Assembly: GCA_007134885.1 (NCBI GenBank)
Contig: SLJX01000008.1
Location: 1 to 33,930 of the forward strand
Source: Halanaerobiaceae bacterium
GTDB taxonomy: Bacteria > Bacillota > Halanaerobiia > Halanaerobiales > Halarsenatibacteraceae
Length of the DNA stretch: 33,930 nt
Direction of reading: 5' to 3'
The notes under the pieces were generated by a model, which ran no database searches, was not told the origin of the DNA, and saw only the letters and a program-made list of their open reading frames with translations. A program made the position numbers and the translations under genes. Of this stretch, positions 24,152-33,005 are shown piece after piece. Position 1 is the first letter of the stretch; each line of letters begins with the position of its first letter.

Positions 24152-24460
24152 TCTAGGCTGTGATCACACTGGTAATAAGAATATTTATCAATTTTACTGC
24201 CTTACCTGCTGGAAATGTATGGCCAATCTGTTTAAAAATTTAATGTCTGATTGTGCTGCATAAAGTCGATATCGTCAAATTTCGAAACTGTAATCCTTAG
24301 CATGTCAAGGAGCCTGTTAAACAAATTCTAAGAAAACTGCTTTTCGCAGTGAAATCATGCCTAACACTTAATTCTGAAATTACTTGAAAAGATGAATCAA
24401 AAATTAATTAAAAATCAACCAGAAAAGTTTCTGGAGCTTTTTGTTCTGGAGTTGTTTATT
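24152..24460. other. spacer between cdsA and the AI-2E-type gene
   Basis: The 309-base spacer contains copy 2 of the 79-bp dispersed repeat (24249-24327). Just after it is a small perfect hairpin, ACTGC-TTTTC-GCAGT (about 24337-24351). The reading frame of the next gene is open from ATG 24392. I saw no clear terminator for the uppS-cdsA transcript. Confidence 0.55.
24249..24327. repeat. 79-bp dispersed repeat, copy 2
   Basis: This is the partner of the copy at 14576-14654, ungapped and identical at 65 of 79 positions, with TCAAATTTCGAAACT (24275-24289) unchanged. On the minus strand the shared 26-codon frame is cut by a stop (24328-24330) right beside the repeat, so a real gene here is unlikely. 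Confidence 0.8.
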
Positions 24461-25525
24461 ATGAATAAAACAATCAAACAGATGCTTATATTTGCCGCCA
24501 TTATTTTTATTTCATTTTTTGTGCTGGATTATGTTTTTGCTGTTTTTGCTCCCTTTATTATTTCCCTGGTGCTTGCCAGTCTGATTGAGCCCCTGGTTAC
24601 TCGGATTTCCCTTTCAGAGAAGATTCCTCTGGGCAGAACTGCAGCTGTTATCCTGGCCCTGATAGTGGTGCTGGCCGTCTTTACCGGCTTCTTAATTCTG
24701 GGATCTTCCCGGATTTATTTTGAGCTGAACCGAATCATTCAACATCTGCCGGATTACGAAACCCTGGGTCAGCAGCTCAGAATTCCGGAAGCCAGCTGGC
24801 AGGAAATTCTGCAGGAAAATTTCAATGTTTCTCCAGCCATTGTTTCAGCCATAGAAGATAATTTGCAGTCCATTTTTGATGCTGCACGAGGCCTTTTGAT
24901 GCAGGGGGCTCAGATAGTCTTAAACACCCTGGGCAGTCTGCCCCTGGCTCTGATGATTTTGCTCTTGAGCATTGTTGCTACTTTTTTTATGAGCCGAGAC
25001 AAGGAAAAAATCAACGCCGCCATTATCAAACTCTTTCCCGAAGAGTGGGAAACTCGCGTCAGAAGCATTCAGTCCGAGCTGGCCAATTCCGCCATCGGTT
25101 ATATTCGAGCTCTCCTGATTCTGATAACAATTTCAGGTCTTATTGCCTTTTTAGGGCTATTAATCCTGGGCAGCGAATATGCCCTGACTCTGGGACTTAT
25201 GGCAGCCATCCTGGATTTAATCCCCATCATAGGCCCGGCCCTGATTTTCTATCCCTGGATGGTGGTAAGCCTGCTGCTGGGCAATTTTGCCTTTGCCATC
25301 GGCCTTTTAATTACCCATCTGGTGCTGGTAGCTGTCCGCTCCTCAATTGAGCCCAAAATTATGGGAGACAATATCGGAATTCATCCGCTCTCAATCATGA
25401 TAGCCCTGTTTGCCGGCTACCGCATTCTTGGCATGATGGGATTTATTGTCGGTCCAACCATTTTAATTTTGATTAAAACTGCAGCACGGGCCAATCTAAT
25501 ACCATTCTGGGAGGCCAGACAATGA
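24461..25525 (+). CDS. AI-2E family (PerM/YtvI-like) integral membrane protein
   Basis: The 354-residue protein has the AI-2E transporter layout. Hydrophobic helices lie at the N terminus (FAAIIFISFFVLDYVFAVFA). A soluble central segment contains VSAIEDNLQSIFDAARGL, and a cluster of C-terminal helices includes LGLMAAILDLIPIIGPALI and the RSSIEPKIMGDNIGIHPL motif. Some members export signalling or other small molecules or act as Na+/H+ antiporters; the role here is unknown. ATG 24461 lies nine bases after GGAG (24448-24451) and fits the family better than ATG 24392, which has no good site. The stop overlaps the dxr start (ATGA), so the two are probably translated together. Confidence 0.85.
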   Translation: MNKTIKQMLIFAAIIFISFFVLDYVFAVFAPFIISLVLASLIEPLVTRISLSEKIPLGRTAAVILALIVVLAVFTGFLILGSSRIYFELNRIIQHLPDYETLGQQLRIPEASWQEILQENFNVSPAIVSAIEDNLQSIFDAARGLLMQGAQIVLNTLGSLPLALMILLLSIVATFFMSRDKEKINAAIIKLFPEEWETRVRSIQSELANSAIGYIRALLILITISGLIAFLGLLILGSEYALTLGLMAAILDLIPIIGPALIFYPWMVVSLLLGNFAFAIGLLITHLVLVAVRSSIEPKIMGDNIGIHPLSIMIALFAGYRILGMMGFIVGPTILILIKTAARANLIPFWEARQ

Positions 25526-26691
25526 CTATAAAAAAAGCCACAATACTGGGAGCTACCGGTTCAATCGGTATCCAGGCCCTGGAAGTTATAGAGAAACTTG
25601 AAAACTGGGAAATCGCCGGTATGAGCTGTTTTCAGAACGTTGAATCTCTGGCAGATCAAGCTGCCAGATTCCGTCCCCCAAGGCTGGCGGTGGCCGATTC
25701 AGCAGCAGCCAGCAGCCTGAAGAAAAACCTGCCCGCCGGCTATCAACCAGATATTCTGACCGGCAGCGCCGGTTATGAAGAGCTGGCAGCCCTGCCGGAT
25801 GTTGACGTGGTATTAAACGCCATTGTGGGAGCAGCCGGTCTCAAGCCCTCTCTTGCAGCGGCCCGTCTTGGTAAAAGGCTGGCTCTGGCCAATAAGGAAA
25901 GCCTGGTGATTGGCGGCCGGATCCTGATGCCGCTGCTGAGGGATACCGGGGGAGAAATTATCCCGGTGGACAGCGAGCACAATGCCATCTTCCAGCTGCT
26001 GGAAGGTCGCCAGCAGGAAGAGATCGAGAATTTAATTCTGACCGCCTCCGGTGGACCCTTTCGGGGATATTCAACTGCCAGCCTGGAAAAAGTAACCCTG
26101 GAGGATGCCCTGGATCATCCCAATTGGGATATGGGCAGCAAAATAACTATTGATTCCGCAACCCTTATGAATAAGGGACTGGAGGTAATTGAAGCTCACT
26201 GGTTATTTGGCTTTTCCTATGATAAAATAAAGGTAGTTGTTCATCCTCAGAGTATTATTCATTCTCTGATTGAATTGATCGACGGCTCACTGCTGGCTGA
26301 ACTTGGTCAGCCCGACATGAAAATTCCAATTCAGCATGCTTTCACCCATCCGAACCGCCAGAATGCAGTGAGCGACAAACTGGCTCTTACAGAAATCACA
26401 GATCTGACATTCCAGGAGCCCGACACGGAAAGTTTTCCCGCCCTGAAGCTGGCCTTTCAGGCCGGAAGGCAGGGCCAGGGTTATCCGGTAGTTTTAAATG
26501 CCTCCAACGAGGTAGCAGTTTCTGCATTTCTACAAAAAAGAATTGCATTTCTGGAAATTTCTTATATAATAGAAGAAATGCTGGAAAAGCACCAGCCCGT
26601 TGACTTGAAGGAATCCGATGAAATTTTAGAGCTGGACCGGCAGACCCGCCGCAAAACTAAAGAGTTTATTGATAAAATAAGTGATAAGTGA
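25522..26691 (+). CDS. dxr: 1-deoxy-D-xylulose 5-phosphate reductoisomerase
   Basis: Dxr makes 2-C-methyl-D-erythritol 4-phosphate, the committed step of the non-mevalonate isoprenoid pathway, in the cytosol with NADPH and a divalent metal. GATGSIG (10-16) is the NADPH site. The metal and substrate ligands lie in VDSEHNAIFQ (149-158, D150 and E152) and NKGLEVIEAH (217-226). NWDMGSKITIDSATL links them. The length of 389 residues is normal. It starts inside the stop codon of the AI-2E-type gene (ATGA). IspG, a later step of the same pathway, and UppS, which uses the products, are encoded nearby. Confidence 0.97.
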   Translation: MTIKKATILGATGSIGIQALEVIEKLENWEIAGMSCFQNVESLADQAARFRPPRLAVADSAAASSLKKNLPAGYQPDILTGSAGYEELAALPDVDVVLNAIVGAAGLKPSLAAARLGKRLALANKESLVIGGRILMPLLRDTGGEIIPVDSEHNAIFQLLEGRQQEEIENLILTASGGPFRGYSTASLEKVTLEDALDHPNWDMGSKITIDSATLMNKGLEVIEAHWLFGFSYDKIKVVVHPQSIIHSLIELIDGSLLAELGQPDMKIPIQHAFTHPNRQNAVSDKLALTEITDLTFQEPDTESFPALKLAFQAGRQGQGYPVVLNASNEVAVSAFLQKRIAFLEISYIIEEMLEKHQPVDLKESDEILELDRQTRRKTKEFIDKISDK

Positions 26692-26730
26692 TAAATAAAT
26701 GATAAGTGATAATAATAAGTTATAAATCTT
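26680..26730 (+). repeat. GATAAGTGATAA-type repeat after dxr
   Basis: The words ATAAGTGATAA and ATAAATAAATGATAAG recur at the very end of dxr and just beyond it. The repeat includes the dxr stop codon, so the last codons of the gene belong to it. Confidence 0.6.
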
Positions 26731-26819
26731 GTTTTGACAGTAATGTTTATCTAAAAACGCTTTTTACAGTGCAATTACTATATTATTTATTTCAAGTAAC
26801 AGAGCTATTTCTCTAAATG

Positions 26820-26828
26820 TGTTATACT
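26820..26828 (+). promoter_or_regulatory. extended -10 promoter candidate for rseP
   Basis: TGTTATACT (26820-26828) is a full extended -10 element (TGN plus TATACT). No convincing -35 element lies 17 bases upstream, which extended -10 promoters can do without. The 16-bp repeat at 26840-26887 would lie in the 5' end of the transcript. Confidence 0.4.
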
Positions 26829-26839
26829 AATATTATAAC

Positions 26840-26887
26840 AAAATAGCAGTATGAGAAAATAGCAGTACGAGAAGATAACAGTACGAG
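26840..26887 (+). repeat. 16-bp tandem repeat, three units, upstream of rseP
   Basis: AAAATAGCAGTATGAG (26840-26855), AAAATAGCAGTACGAG (26856-26871) and AAGATAACAGTACGAG (26872-26887) follow one another without gaps. The first two differ at one base. Confidence 0.9.
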
Positions 26888-26963
26888 AAAATTTGCCAGC
26901 CGATTTTAGTTTGAACACTATTTATTTTGCAGCTATGTTAATTATTTCAAGGAGGTTTATTAA

Positions 26964-28040
26964 GTGCTTACAACAATTATTGCCTTTATAATATTTCTGG
27001 GCATTTTGATTTTTGTCCACGAGCTGGGGCATTTTATCACAGCCCGCCGCAACGATGTCAGGGTTGAGGAGTTTGCTCTGGGTTTTGGACCAAAATTAAT
27101 TTCCCGCAAAAAGGGCGAAACTGTTTTTTCCATTCGGGCAATTCCTCTGGGCGGCTTCTGCAACATGGTAGGAGAGATGCCCTATGATGATGAGGAGCTC
27201 GATCAGGATGAATTGAAAAAAATTCGCGAAACTGAGGAGGAGGGCCGGGCTTTTTATCAGAAGACTCCCTGGCAGCGCCTCAAGATTCTCTTTATGGGAT
27301 CCGGCATGAATTTCCTGCTGGCAGTGGTGGCCTTTGTGCTGATGTTTGGTATTTACGGAGTCCCCACCGCAGTCCAGGATCAAGCTGTTCTGGGGGAGAT
27401 GTGGCCCAATCAGCCTGCTGCTCAATCCGGCCTGCTGCCCGGTGATGAGGTCGTAGCCATTGATGATCAGGAAGTAGAAACCTGGGAGGATATGACAGCG
27501 ATCATCAGGGATAATCCTGGAGAGACACTGACCTTTACCATCTTAAGAAATGATACCACTCGGGAGTTTGAAGTAACACCGGAAATGAGTGAGGAAGCAG
27601 GTTATGCCGTTATCGGTGTGATGCCGGGTGTGGACCGAGAAAGGGTTAATCCAATTCGAGCAGTAATCCGGGGGATAACCTACACCTTTGAAGCCGTGGC
27701 AATTACTGTGGTTGGTTTTGCCCAGCTGATTGCCCAGCGCACCACCGAAGGCCTGGGTGGTCCCGTTATGATTGCTTCATTTGTGGGCCAGGCAGCCCGT
27801 TCGGGAATGGAGCACATGTTAAATCTGCTGGCGATAATCAGTATCAACCTGGCAATTATCAATTTGCTGCCCATACCAGCCCTGGATGGCGGCCGGATAG
27901 TTTTTGTGTTGATTGAAGTTATCCGCGGCAAGCCCATCCCTCAGGAAAAAGAGGGCCTGGTCCATTTAATCGGTTTTATCCTGCTGATGCTTTTGATGGT
28001 CTTCATAATTTACCAGGATATCATTGTCAGCTTTTTCTAA
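26964..28040 (+). CDS. rseP: site-2 metalloprotease RseP/RasP, intramembrane zinc protease
   Basis: RseP-type proteases cut transmembrane anchors, typically of anti-sigma factors or leftover signal peptides, within the membrane. The zinc-binding HELGH (19-23) lies in the first hydrophobic helix, and the third ligand is in NLLPIPALDGG (300-310). A PDZ domain occupies roughly residues 140-225. A loop of about 35 acidic residues (71-105) precedes the second helix. At 358 residues the length is close to usual. The start is GTG 26964, eight bases after AAGGAGG (26949-26955). The dxr-rseP-ispG-proS order is normal, with an extra HD gene inserted after it. Confidence 0.96.
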   Translation: MLTTIIAFIIFLGILIFVHELGHFITARRNDVRVEEFALGFGPKLISRKKGETVFSIRAIPLGGFCNMVGEMPYDDEELDQDELKKIRETEEEGRAFYQKTPWQRLKILFMGSGMNFLLAVVAFVLMFGIYGVPTAVQDQAVLGEMWPNQPAAQSGLLPGDEVVAIDDQEVETWEDMTAIIRDNPGETLTFTILRNDTTREFEVTPEMSEEAGYAVIGVMPGVDRERVNPIRAVIRGITYTFEAVAITVVGFAQLIAQRTTEGLGGPVMIASFVGQAARSGMEHMLNLLAIISINLAIINLLPIPALDGGRIVFVLIEVIRGKPIPQEKEGLVHLIGFILLMLLMVFIIYQDIIVSFF

Positions 28041-28212
28041 TTCAAGCTTTTAAGTTTAATTTGCAGATTCAAACTAATGAGCAACCAATCGCAGTGAAAC
28101 AATTCATTGCTCCTCAAATTTTATATCCAGGGAAATCAATTTATTTAAAAATAGAATTTAAAATAGAGTCATTGATAGGGCTTGATTTCTGATTGAAGAA
28201 AGGAAGGATGGT

Positions 28213-28767
28213 ATGAAACTCCCACGTATTACTCTGGTCAGTCTCCTGACAGATAGTGTGGCTTTAAAACATCTCAGGGTGGCTGGATTCCGCCATGCAG
28301 TTGCTGCTACTGAATATGCTTATGATATGGCCAGAGAACGCGATATCTGTCCGGACCTGGCAACCAAAGCTGCCCTGCTTCATGATATCGGCCATACCAG
28401 CTGGGAAAAACAGGGAGAATGGGATTTCGAATCCTATGATTACTTTGATATTCACCCCATTAAAGGCTCAGAAAGGGCTCATGAGCTTTTAATTCTCAAA
28501 GGAGAAGACCTGGGCAAAGCCCGGGAAATTGCCCTGGCCATCCTATTTCACAGCGGCTCCAGCCCCATTAACAAGAATCTTAAACCCACACCCTTTCAGA
28601 AACTGATTATGGAAGCCGATGATGTTGATGAAAAGGTGGATGGAGAACATCATAATGTTGAAATTCCGCTGACAGCAGCTTTAAAGAGGCTGGAATTGCT
28701 GGATGAAAAAATAGCCAGGTTTATCGACGACTGCAATGAGGACTGCCAGGATTGCCCGAAGATTTAA
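28213..28767 (+). CDS. HD-domain phosphohydrolase of unknown substrate
   Basis: The 184-residue protein is a single HD domain. Metal-binding residues are visible as RH (27-28), the HD pair in LLHDIGH (55-61), further histidines H81, H90 and H113, and D136/D137 in MEADDVDEK. Such proteins hydrolyse phosphate esters of nucleotides or signalling molecules. The C terminus ends in a small cysteine cluster (CNEDCQDCPKI) that could bind metal or be incidental. GGAAGG (about 28201-28206) precedes the ATG. It sits between rseP and ispG, which are usually adjacent; this placement gives no clear hint of function. Confidence 0.8.
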   Translation: MKLPRITLVSLLTDSVALKHLRVAGFRHAVAATEYAYDMARERDICPDLATKAALLHDIGHTSWEKQGEWDFESYDYFDIHPIKGSERAHELLILKGEDLGKAREIALAILFHSGSSPINKNLKPTPFQKLIMEADDVDEKVDGEHHNVEIPLTAALKRLELLDEKIARFIDDCNEDCQDCPKI

Positions 28768-28945
28768 CTATTTTTGCCGGTAAACAATAAAATTTTTAAT
28801 TTAACTAAGTTTTGACACAGAAGACTATAAACTTTTTCCGGGTAAACTGGCTTAAGGAGCCAGAACCTTTGTAGGATGTGGAAAGCTTTTTATGAAAGTT
28901 CAAAAATATTTTTTGAAATAAAGGAAAGGAAGGAAGAATGTATTT

Positions 28946-30247
28946 ATGAAGCGTCGCGCTACTCGAATGGTAAAGATAGGAGATGTTCCGGTAGGCGCCG
29001 GACACCCTATCAGTGTTCAGTCGATGACCAATACTCAAACCTCAGATGCAAAAGCCACCCTGGAGCAGATTTCCGAGCTTAAGGCCGCTGGTTGTGAGAT
29101 TATTCGGGTAGCAGTCCCGGACAGAGCTGCAGTCCAGGCTTTACCGGAAATCATTGCTGAAGCCGGTATTCCGGTGGTGGCTGACATTCATTTTAATCAT
29201 CGGCTGGCAATTGCTTCTGCCCGGGCCGGGGTGCAGGCTTTAAGAATTAACCCCGGGAACATTGGTGGCAGAGAGAAGGTTCGTCAGGTAGTAAAGGCCT
29301 GCCAGGAACAGGGGATACCTATTCGAATAGGAGTAAACAGTGGTTCCCTGGAAAAGGATCTTATACCTGAAAGTAGTTCTGAATCCGAAAGGATTTCGAA
29401 TGAATATTCTGAAAGTGGGCCGACAGCTCATACAGAAACACTGAGATCGGAATCACCCAAAGAGAATCAAACAGCATCTTTGGCAGAAACACATGATAAG
29501 CCTCAAACAGCTTCTCATATAGACAGACAGAAAAAGCATCAAACAGCACCAGAAACAGAATCAACGTCTCAAATGAAATCGCAAAAAGATCCTCAAACAA
29601 ATCAAATGGCTAAAGCCCTGGTTACCAGTGCTGCTCGTCATATTGAATATCTGGATTTGGAAAATTTTCATAATATAATAGTTTCGCTCAAGTCCAGCAG
29701 TGTGCCTGAAACCCTGGAGGCCAACCGCCTCTTTGCCAAACGCTTTGACTATCCTTTACATATTGGAATTACCGAAGCCGGGGCCGGGCGGAGCGGAGAG
29801 ATCAAATCAGCCTCAGGAATTGCCGCTCTCCTGAGTCAGGGCCTGGGTGACACTGTTCGGGTTTCCCTGACCGACCACCCGGTTCAGGAAGTCCAGGTCG
29901 CCTACAAAATTCTGGCCAGTCTGGGACTGCGCCGCCGTCCCGGCAACCTGGAGATTATCTCCTGTCCAACCTGCGGCCGGACTGAAATAGATCTGGAGCG
30001 AATTGCCCGGGAGGTTCGCCAGGCTCTTCGGGAAAGAGCCAGCGACTCTGAAGCCCCTCCCCTGACAGTAGCAGTGATGGGCTGCGCTGTTAACGGACCG
30101 GGAGAAGCAGCCCGGGCCGATATCGGACTGGCTGGAGGTAAAAAATCCGGCGTGATTTTTCGTCAGGGTAAAGTCGTCAAAAAAGTCCCGGAAGAGGAGC
30201 TGGTCAGCGCTCTTCTGGAAGAAATAAACAAAATGGAGTGTGAGTAA
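28946..30247 (+). CDS. ispG: 4-hydroxy-3-methylbut-2-en-1-yl diphosphate synthase (IspG/GcpE) with an 80-residue insertion
   Basis: IspG is the iron-sulfur enzyme of the late non-mevalonate isoprenoid pathway. The N-terminal TIM barrel begins with VKIGDVPVGAGHPISVQSM (9-27) and runs through PVVADIHFNHRLAI. The C-terminal domain binds a 4Fe-4S cluster through C340 and C343 (SCPTCGRTEID) and C380 (MGCAVNGPGEA), with E387 as fourth ligand. Between SGSLEKDLIPE and AKALVTSAARHIEY lies a hydrophilic, low-complexity stretch (about residues 141-220) where other bacteria have a few residues. The total is 433 rather than about 350-360. All catalytic residues remain. AAGGAAGGAAG precedes the ATG, and proS begins three bases after the stop. 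Confidence 0.95.
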   Translation: MKRRATRMVKIGDVPVGAGHPISVQSMTNTQTSDAKATLEQISELKAAGCEIIRVAVPDRAAVQALPEIIAEAGIPVVADIHFNHRLAIASARAGVQALRINPGNIGGREKVRQVVKACQEQGIPIRIGVNSGSLEKDLIPESSSESERISNEYSESGPTAHTETLRSESPKENQTASLAETHDKPQTASHIDRQKKHQTAPETESTSQMKSQKDPQTNQMAKALVTSAARHIEYLDLENFHNIIVSLKSSSVPETLEANRLFAKRFDYPLHIGITEAGAGRSGEIKSASGIAALLSQGLGDTVRVSLTDHPVQEVQVAYKILASLGLRRRPGNLEIISCPTCGRTEIDLERIAREVRQALRERASDSEAPPLTVAVMGCAVNGPGEAARADIGLAGGKKSGVIFRQGKVVKKVPEEELVSALLEEINKMECE

Positions 30248-30250
30248 ATA

Positions 30251-32089
30251 ATGAAACTATCCAAATATTACATGCCCACTTTACGAGAAGTGCCTGCAGA
30301 TGCCGAAATTCCCAGCCATCAGCTGATGCTGAGGGCTGGAATGATCCGCAGTCTCTCTGCCGGTATATATTCCTACCTGCCGCTGGGTTACCGGGTAATT
30401 CGCAAGGTCGAACAGATAGTTCGGGAGGAGATGGACCGCAGCGGTGCCCTGGAGGTTTTGATGCCGGCCATGCAGGTGGCTGATATCTGGAAAGAGTCCG
30501 GCCGCTGGGAGGAATTCGGTCCGCTGATGGTGCGCTTTAAGGACCGCAACGAGCGGGAATACTGCCTGGGCCCGACCCACGAGGAGGTTATTGCGGATAT
30601 TGTCCGCGACGAGGTTCGTTCCTATAAAGATCTGCCCTTTAATCTCTATCAGATCCAGACCAAGGTCCGGGATGAAATTCGCCCCCGCTTCGGCCTGATG
30701 AGAGCCAAGGAATTTATCATGAAGGATGCTTACACCCTGGATTGCGATGAAGACGGCCTGGATAAAGCCTATCAGAATATGTACGATGCCTATGTCCGGG
30801 TCTTTGAGCGCTGCGGTTTGGACACTAGAGTGGTGGAAGCCGACAGCGGCGCTATGGGAGGTTCAGGTTCTCACGAGTTCATGGTGCTGGCCGACAGTGG
30901 CGAGGATGACCTGGCTTTTTGCTCGGAATGTGACTATGCCGCCAATGTCGAGCGGGCTGAAGCGGCCCTGGAAATTTCCAGCGTCAGCCCAGCCGCTGAT
31001 AACCCGGCTGACTCCAGTTTAGCAGCTAATGTTTCCGCTGAAGCAAGTACAGTCGCTGATGGCCCGGCTGAAGTTTCAGCTGGCAATTCAGATTATTCTC
31101 CAGCCGAGGCTACCACTTCTGAAGCTGAAATAGAAAAAGTACATACTCCAGATGCCACCACCATTGAAGATCTGGTTGACATGATAGAAGTCAGCCCTGG
31201 AAAAATGATCAAAACCATGGCCTACATTGCCGATGACCAGCCGGTAGTCGCCCTGGTTCGCGGCGATGACCAGTTAAATGAAGTCAAGTTCCGCAACTAT
31301 CTGGGAGCTATCGAACTTCGTCCCGCTCATCCCGATGAGTTTTCCGAAAAATTTGGCAGTGTAGCCGGTTTTATTGGGCCGGTAGATCTGCCTGAAAATA
31401 TCAGGATTGTTGCCGACCGCCGCATCCAGGAACTTGATAAGGCTGTCACCGGTGCCAATGAAAAAGATTATCATCTGGTCAATGTTAATCCCCACCGTGA
31501 TATAGCAAAAATAGAAGCTTTTACCGAACTTCGGACCGTTCAGGCCGGCGATCCCTGTCCAAGATGTGGAGGTTCCCTGGAAATCAAATCCGGTATTGAA
31601 GTCGGCCATATTTTCAAACTGGGAACTAAATATAGCTCCAATATGGGAGCAACCTATCTCGATGAAAATGGTAAAGCCCAACCAATTGTTATGGGCAGCT
31701 ACGGCATCGGCATTACCCGGGTTGCAGCCGCTGCTGTCGAGCAGCACCACGATGACAGGGGAATTGTCTGGCCCCTGCCGCTGGCCCCCTTCCAGATTAT
31801 CATTCTGCCGCTGGGTAATTCCGACGAAGTTGATTGGGCAGCAGAAGAACTTTATAAGGAGCTACAGGAGGCCGGGCTGGAGGTACTGCTGGATGACAGA
31901 GATGAGAGAGCCGGAGTTAAATTTAATGATGCTGAATTAATCGGCATTCCCCTCCGAATTACTATCGGTTCCCGCTCTCTGGAAAATGATGAATTTGAAG
32001 TTCAAATTCGCCGCACCGGGAAGGATTTCAATATCGACCGCAGCAGCGCCTGCAGTAAAATTGAAAAATTACTGGAAGAGATCGAGTAA
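30251..32089 (+). CDS. proS: prolyl-tRNA synthetase, bacterial type, with an extra Ala/Ser-rich loop
   Basis: ProS charges tRNA-Pro. Class II motif 2 is at RFKDRNEREYCLGPTHEEV (95-113) and motif 3 at MGSYGIGITRVAAAAVEQHH (481-500). A YbaK-like editing domain (about 295-400) lies between them, which marks the long bacterial form. Before the editing domain, residues about 241-296 are rich in Ala, Ser, Glu and Asp with repeated SxAA/PAE words. They are largely absent in other bacteria and raise the length from about 570 to 612. A CPRCGG element (436-441) lies in the region ahead of motif 3. GGAG (30235-30238) in the end of ispG supports the ATG; the genes are three bases apart. Confidence 0.96.
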   Translation: MKLSKYYMPTLREVPADAEIPSHQLMLRAGMIRSLSAGIYSYLPLGYRVIRKVEQIVREEMDRSGALEVLMPAMQVADIWKESGRWEEFGPLMVRFKDRNEREYCLGPTHEEVIADIVRDEVRSYKDLPFNLYQIQTKVRDEIRPRFGLMRAKEFIMKDAYTLDCDEDGLDKAYQNMYDAYVRVFERCGLDTRVVEADSGAMGGSGSHEFMVLADSGEDDLAFCSECDYAANVERAEAALEISSVSPAADNPADSSLAANVSAEASTVADGPAEVSAGNSDYSPAEATTSEAEIEKVHTPDATTIEDLVDMIEVSPGKMIKTMAYIADDQPVVALVRGDDQLNEVKFRNYLGAIELRPAHPDEFSEKFGSVAGFIGPVDLPENIRIVADRRIQELDKAVTGANEKDYHLVNVNPHRDIAKIEAFTELRTVQAGDPCPRCGGSLEIKSGIEVGHIFKLGTKYSSNMGATYLDENGKAQPIVMGSYGIGITRVAAAAVEQHHDDRGIVWPLPLAPFQIIILPLGNSDEVDWAAEELYKELQEAGLEVLLDDRDERAGVKFNDAELIGIPLRITIGSRSLENDEFEVQIRRTGKDFNIDRSSACSKIEKLLEEIE

Positions 32090-32264
32090 AATTTTGGTAT
32101 TATTCGAGCATAATTTATGATATTATTGACTATATTTTAGATTTTTTGAAGATGATTGTAAGGAGTTCCTGGTTCAGGAAATCATGGTTTTGAAGTATAT
32201 CGAAAATAATATTAAGGAATAAAGCTATTACAGCTATCTTAAAAATTTTCCCGAAAACCACACC

Positions 32265-32312
32265 AATAACTTAAACTAAAACATATAACTTGAACTAAAA
32301 CATATTGATGAA
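32265..32312 (+). repeat. 19-20 bp duplication ahead of the glycosyltransferase gene
   Basis: AACTTAAACTAAAACATAT and AACTTGAACTAAAACATAT follow one another, with a shorter related GAACTGAAAATAG word after them. It is non-coding and lies 40 bases before the next gene. Confidence 0.7.
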
Positions 32313-32347
32313 CTGAAAATAGCGGAGCGGGGGGTTAAATTTTAATC

Positions 32348-32983
32348 ATGAATATTTGCGCTCTAATCCCGGCCTATAATGAAGAGAATACAGTTGGACA
32401 TGTTATTTCTGTCCTGCATAACATAAAAGAGGTAAACAGTATTATTGTTATCAATGATGGGTCCGAGGATAGTACCTCAGAGAGAGCCCGTCAGGTCGGG
32501 GCCAGAGTGATAGATTTACCCGAAAATCTGGGCAAAGGTGCTGCCCTAAAACAAGGTCTGGAATCCTGCAGCGCCGATATAATTTTAATGCTGGATGCCG
32601 ACCTGATTGGTCTTAAAACTGAGCACGTTTACAGTTTGATAGATCCTGTTATTCAGGATGAATATGACATGACAGTTGGAATTTTTGATGAAGGCCGCAG
32701 TATGACAGACATGGCCCAGAAAATTAACCCGCATCTTTCCGGTCAGCGGGCCATCAAAGCAGATATTCTGGGCAAAATCAAAAACATTGATAAAGCCGGT
32801 TACGGCGTTGAAGTCACTATAAATCGCTATTTTAAGAAGAACGGCCGCATGAAACGAGTAGAACTTCCCAGTTTAACTCATGCCACCAAGGAAGAGAAGC
32901 GCGGTCTTCTAAAAGGGCTGGTGGCCCGCTTTAAAATGTATGGCGAAGTTTTAAAGACAATTTTTTTGTTTATTTTTGATTGA
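32348..32983 (+). CDS. family 2 glycosyltransferase
   Basis: The 211-residue protein is a compact GT-A fold. CALIPAYNEENTVG (4-17) starts the nucleotide-sugar domain, INDGSED follows at 35-41, and LDADL (82-86) is the metal-binding DxD. LPENLGKGAAL (57-67) is also typical. No membrane segment is evident apart from a hydrophobic final stretch (TIFLFIF), so it acts at or near the inner membrane face. Possible roles include glycolipid, surface polysaccharide or compatible-solute (glucosylglycerate-like) synthesis; I cannot choose. The ribosome binding site is poor (GGGGGG, 32330-32335, 12 bases away). In many Firmicutes polC follows proS; here this gene does. Confidence 0.85.
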   Translation: MNICALIPAYNEENTVGHVISVLHNIKEVNSIIVINDGSEDSTSERARQVGARVIDLPENLGKGAALKQGLESCSADIILMLDADLIGLKTEHVYSLIDPVIQDEYDMTVGIFDEGRSMTDMAQKINPHLSGQRAIKADILGKIKNIDKAGYGVEVTINRYFKKNGRMKRVELPSLTHATKEEKRGLLKGLVARFKMYGEVLKTIFLFIFD

Positions 32984-33005
32984 ATTTATTTGAGCTGGAG
33001 TTTGA

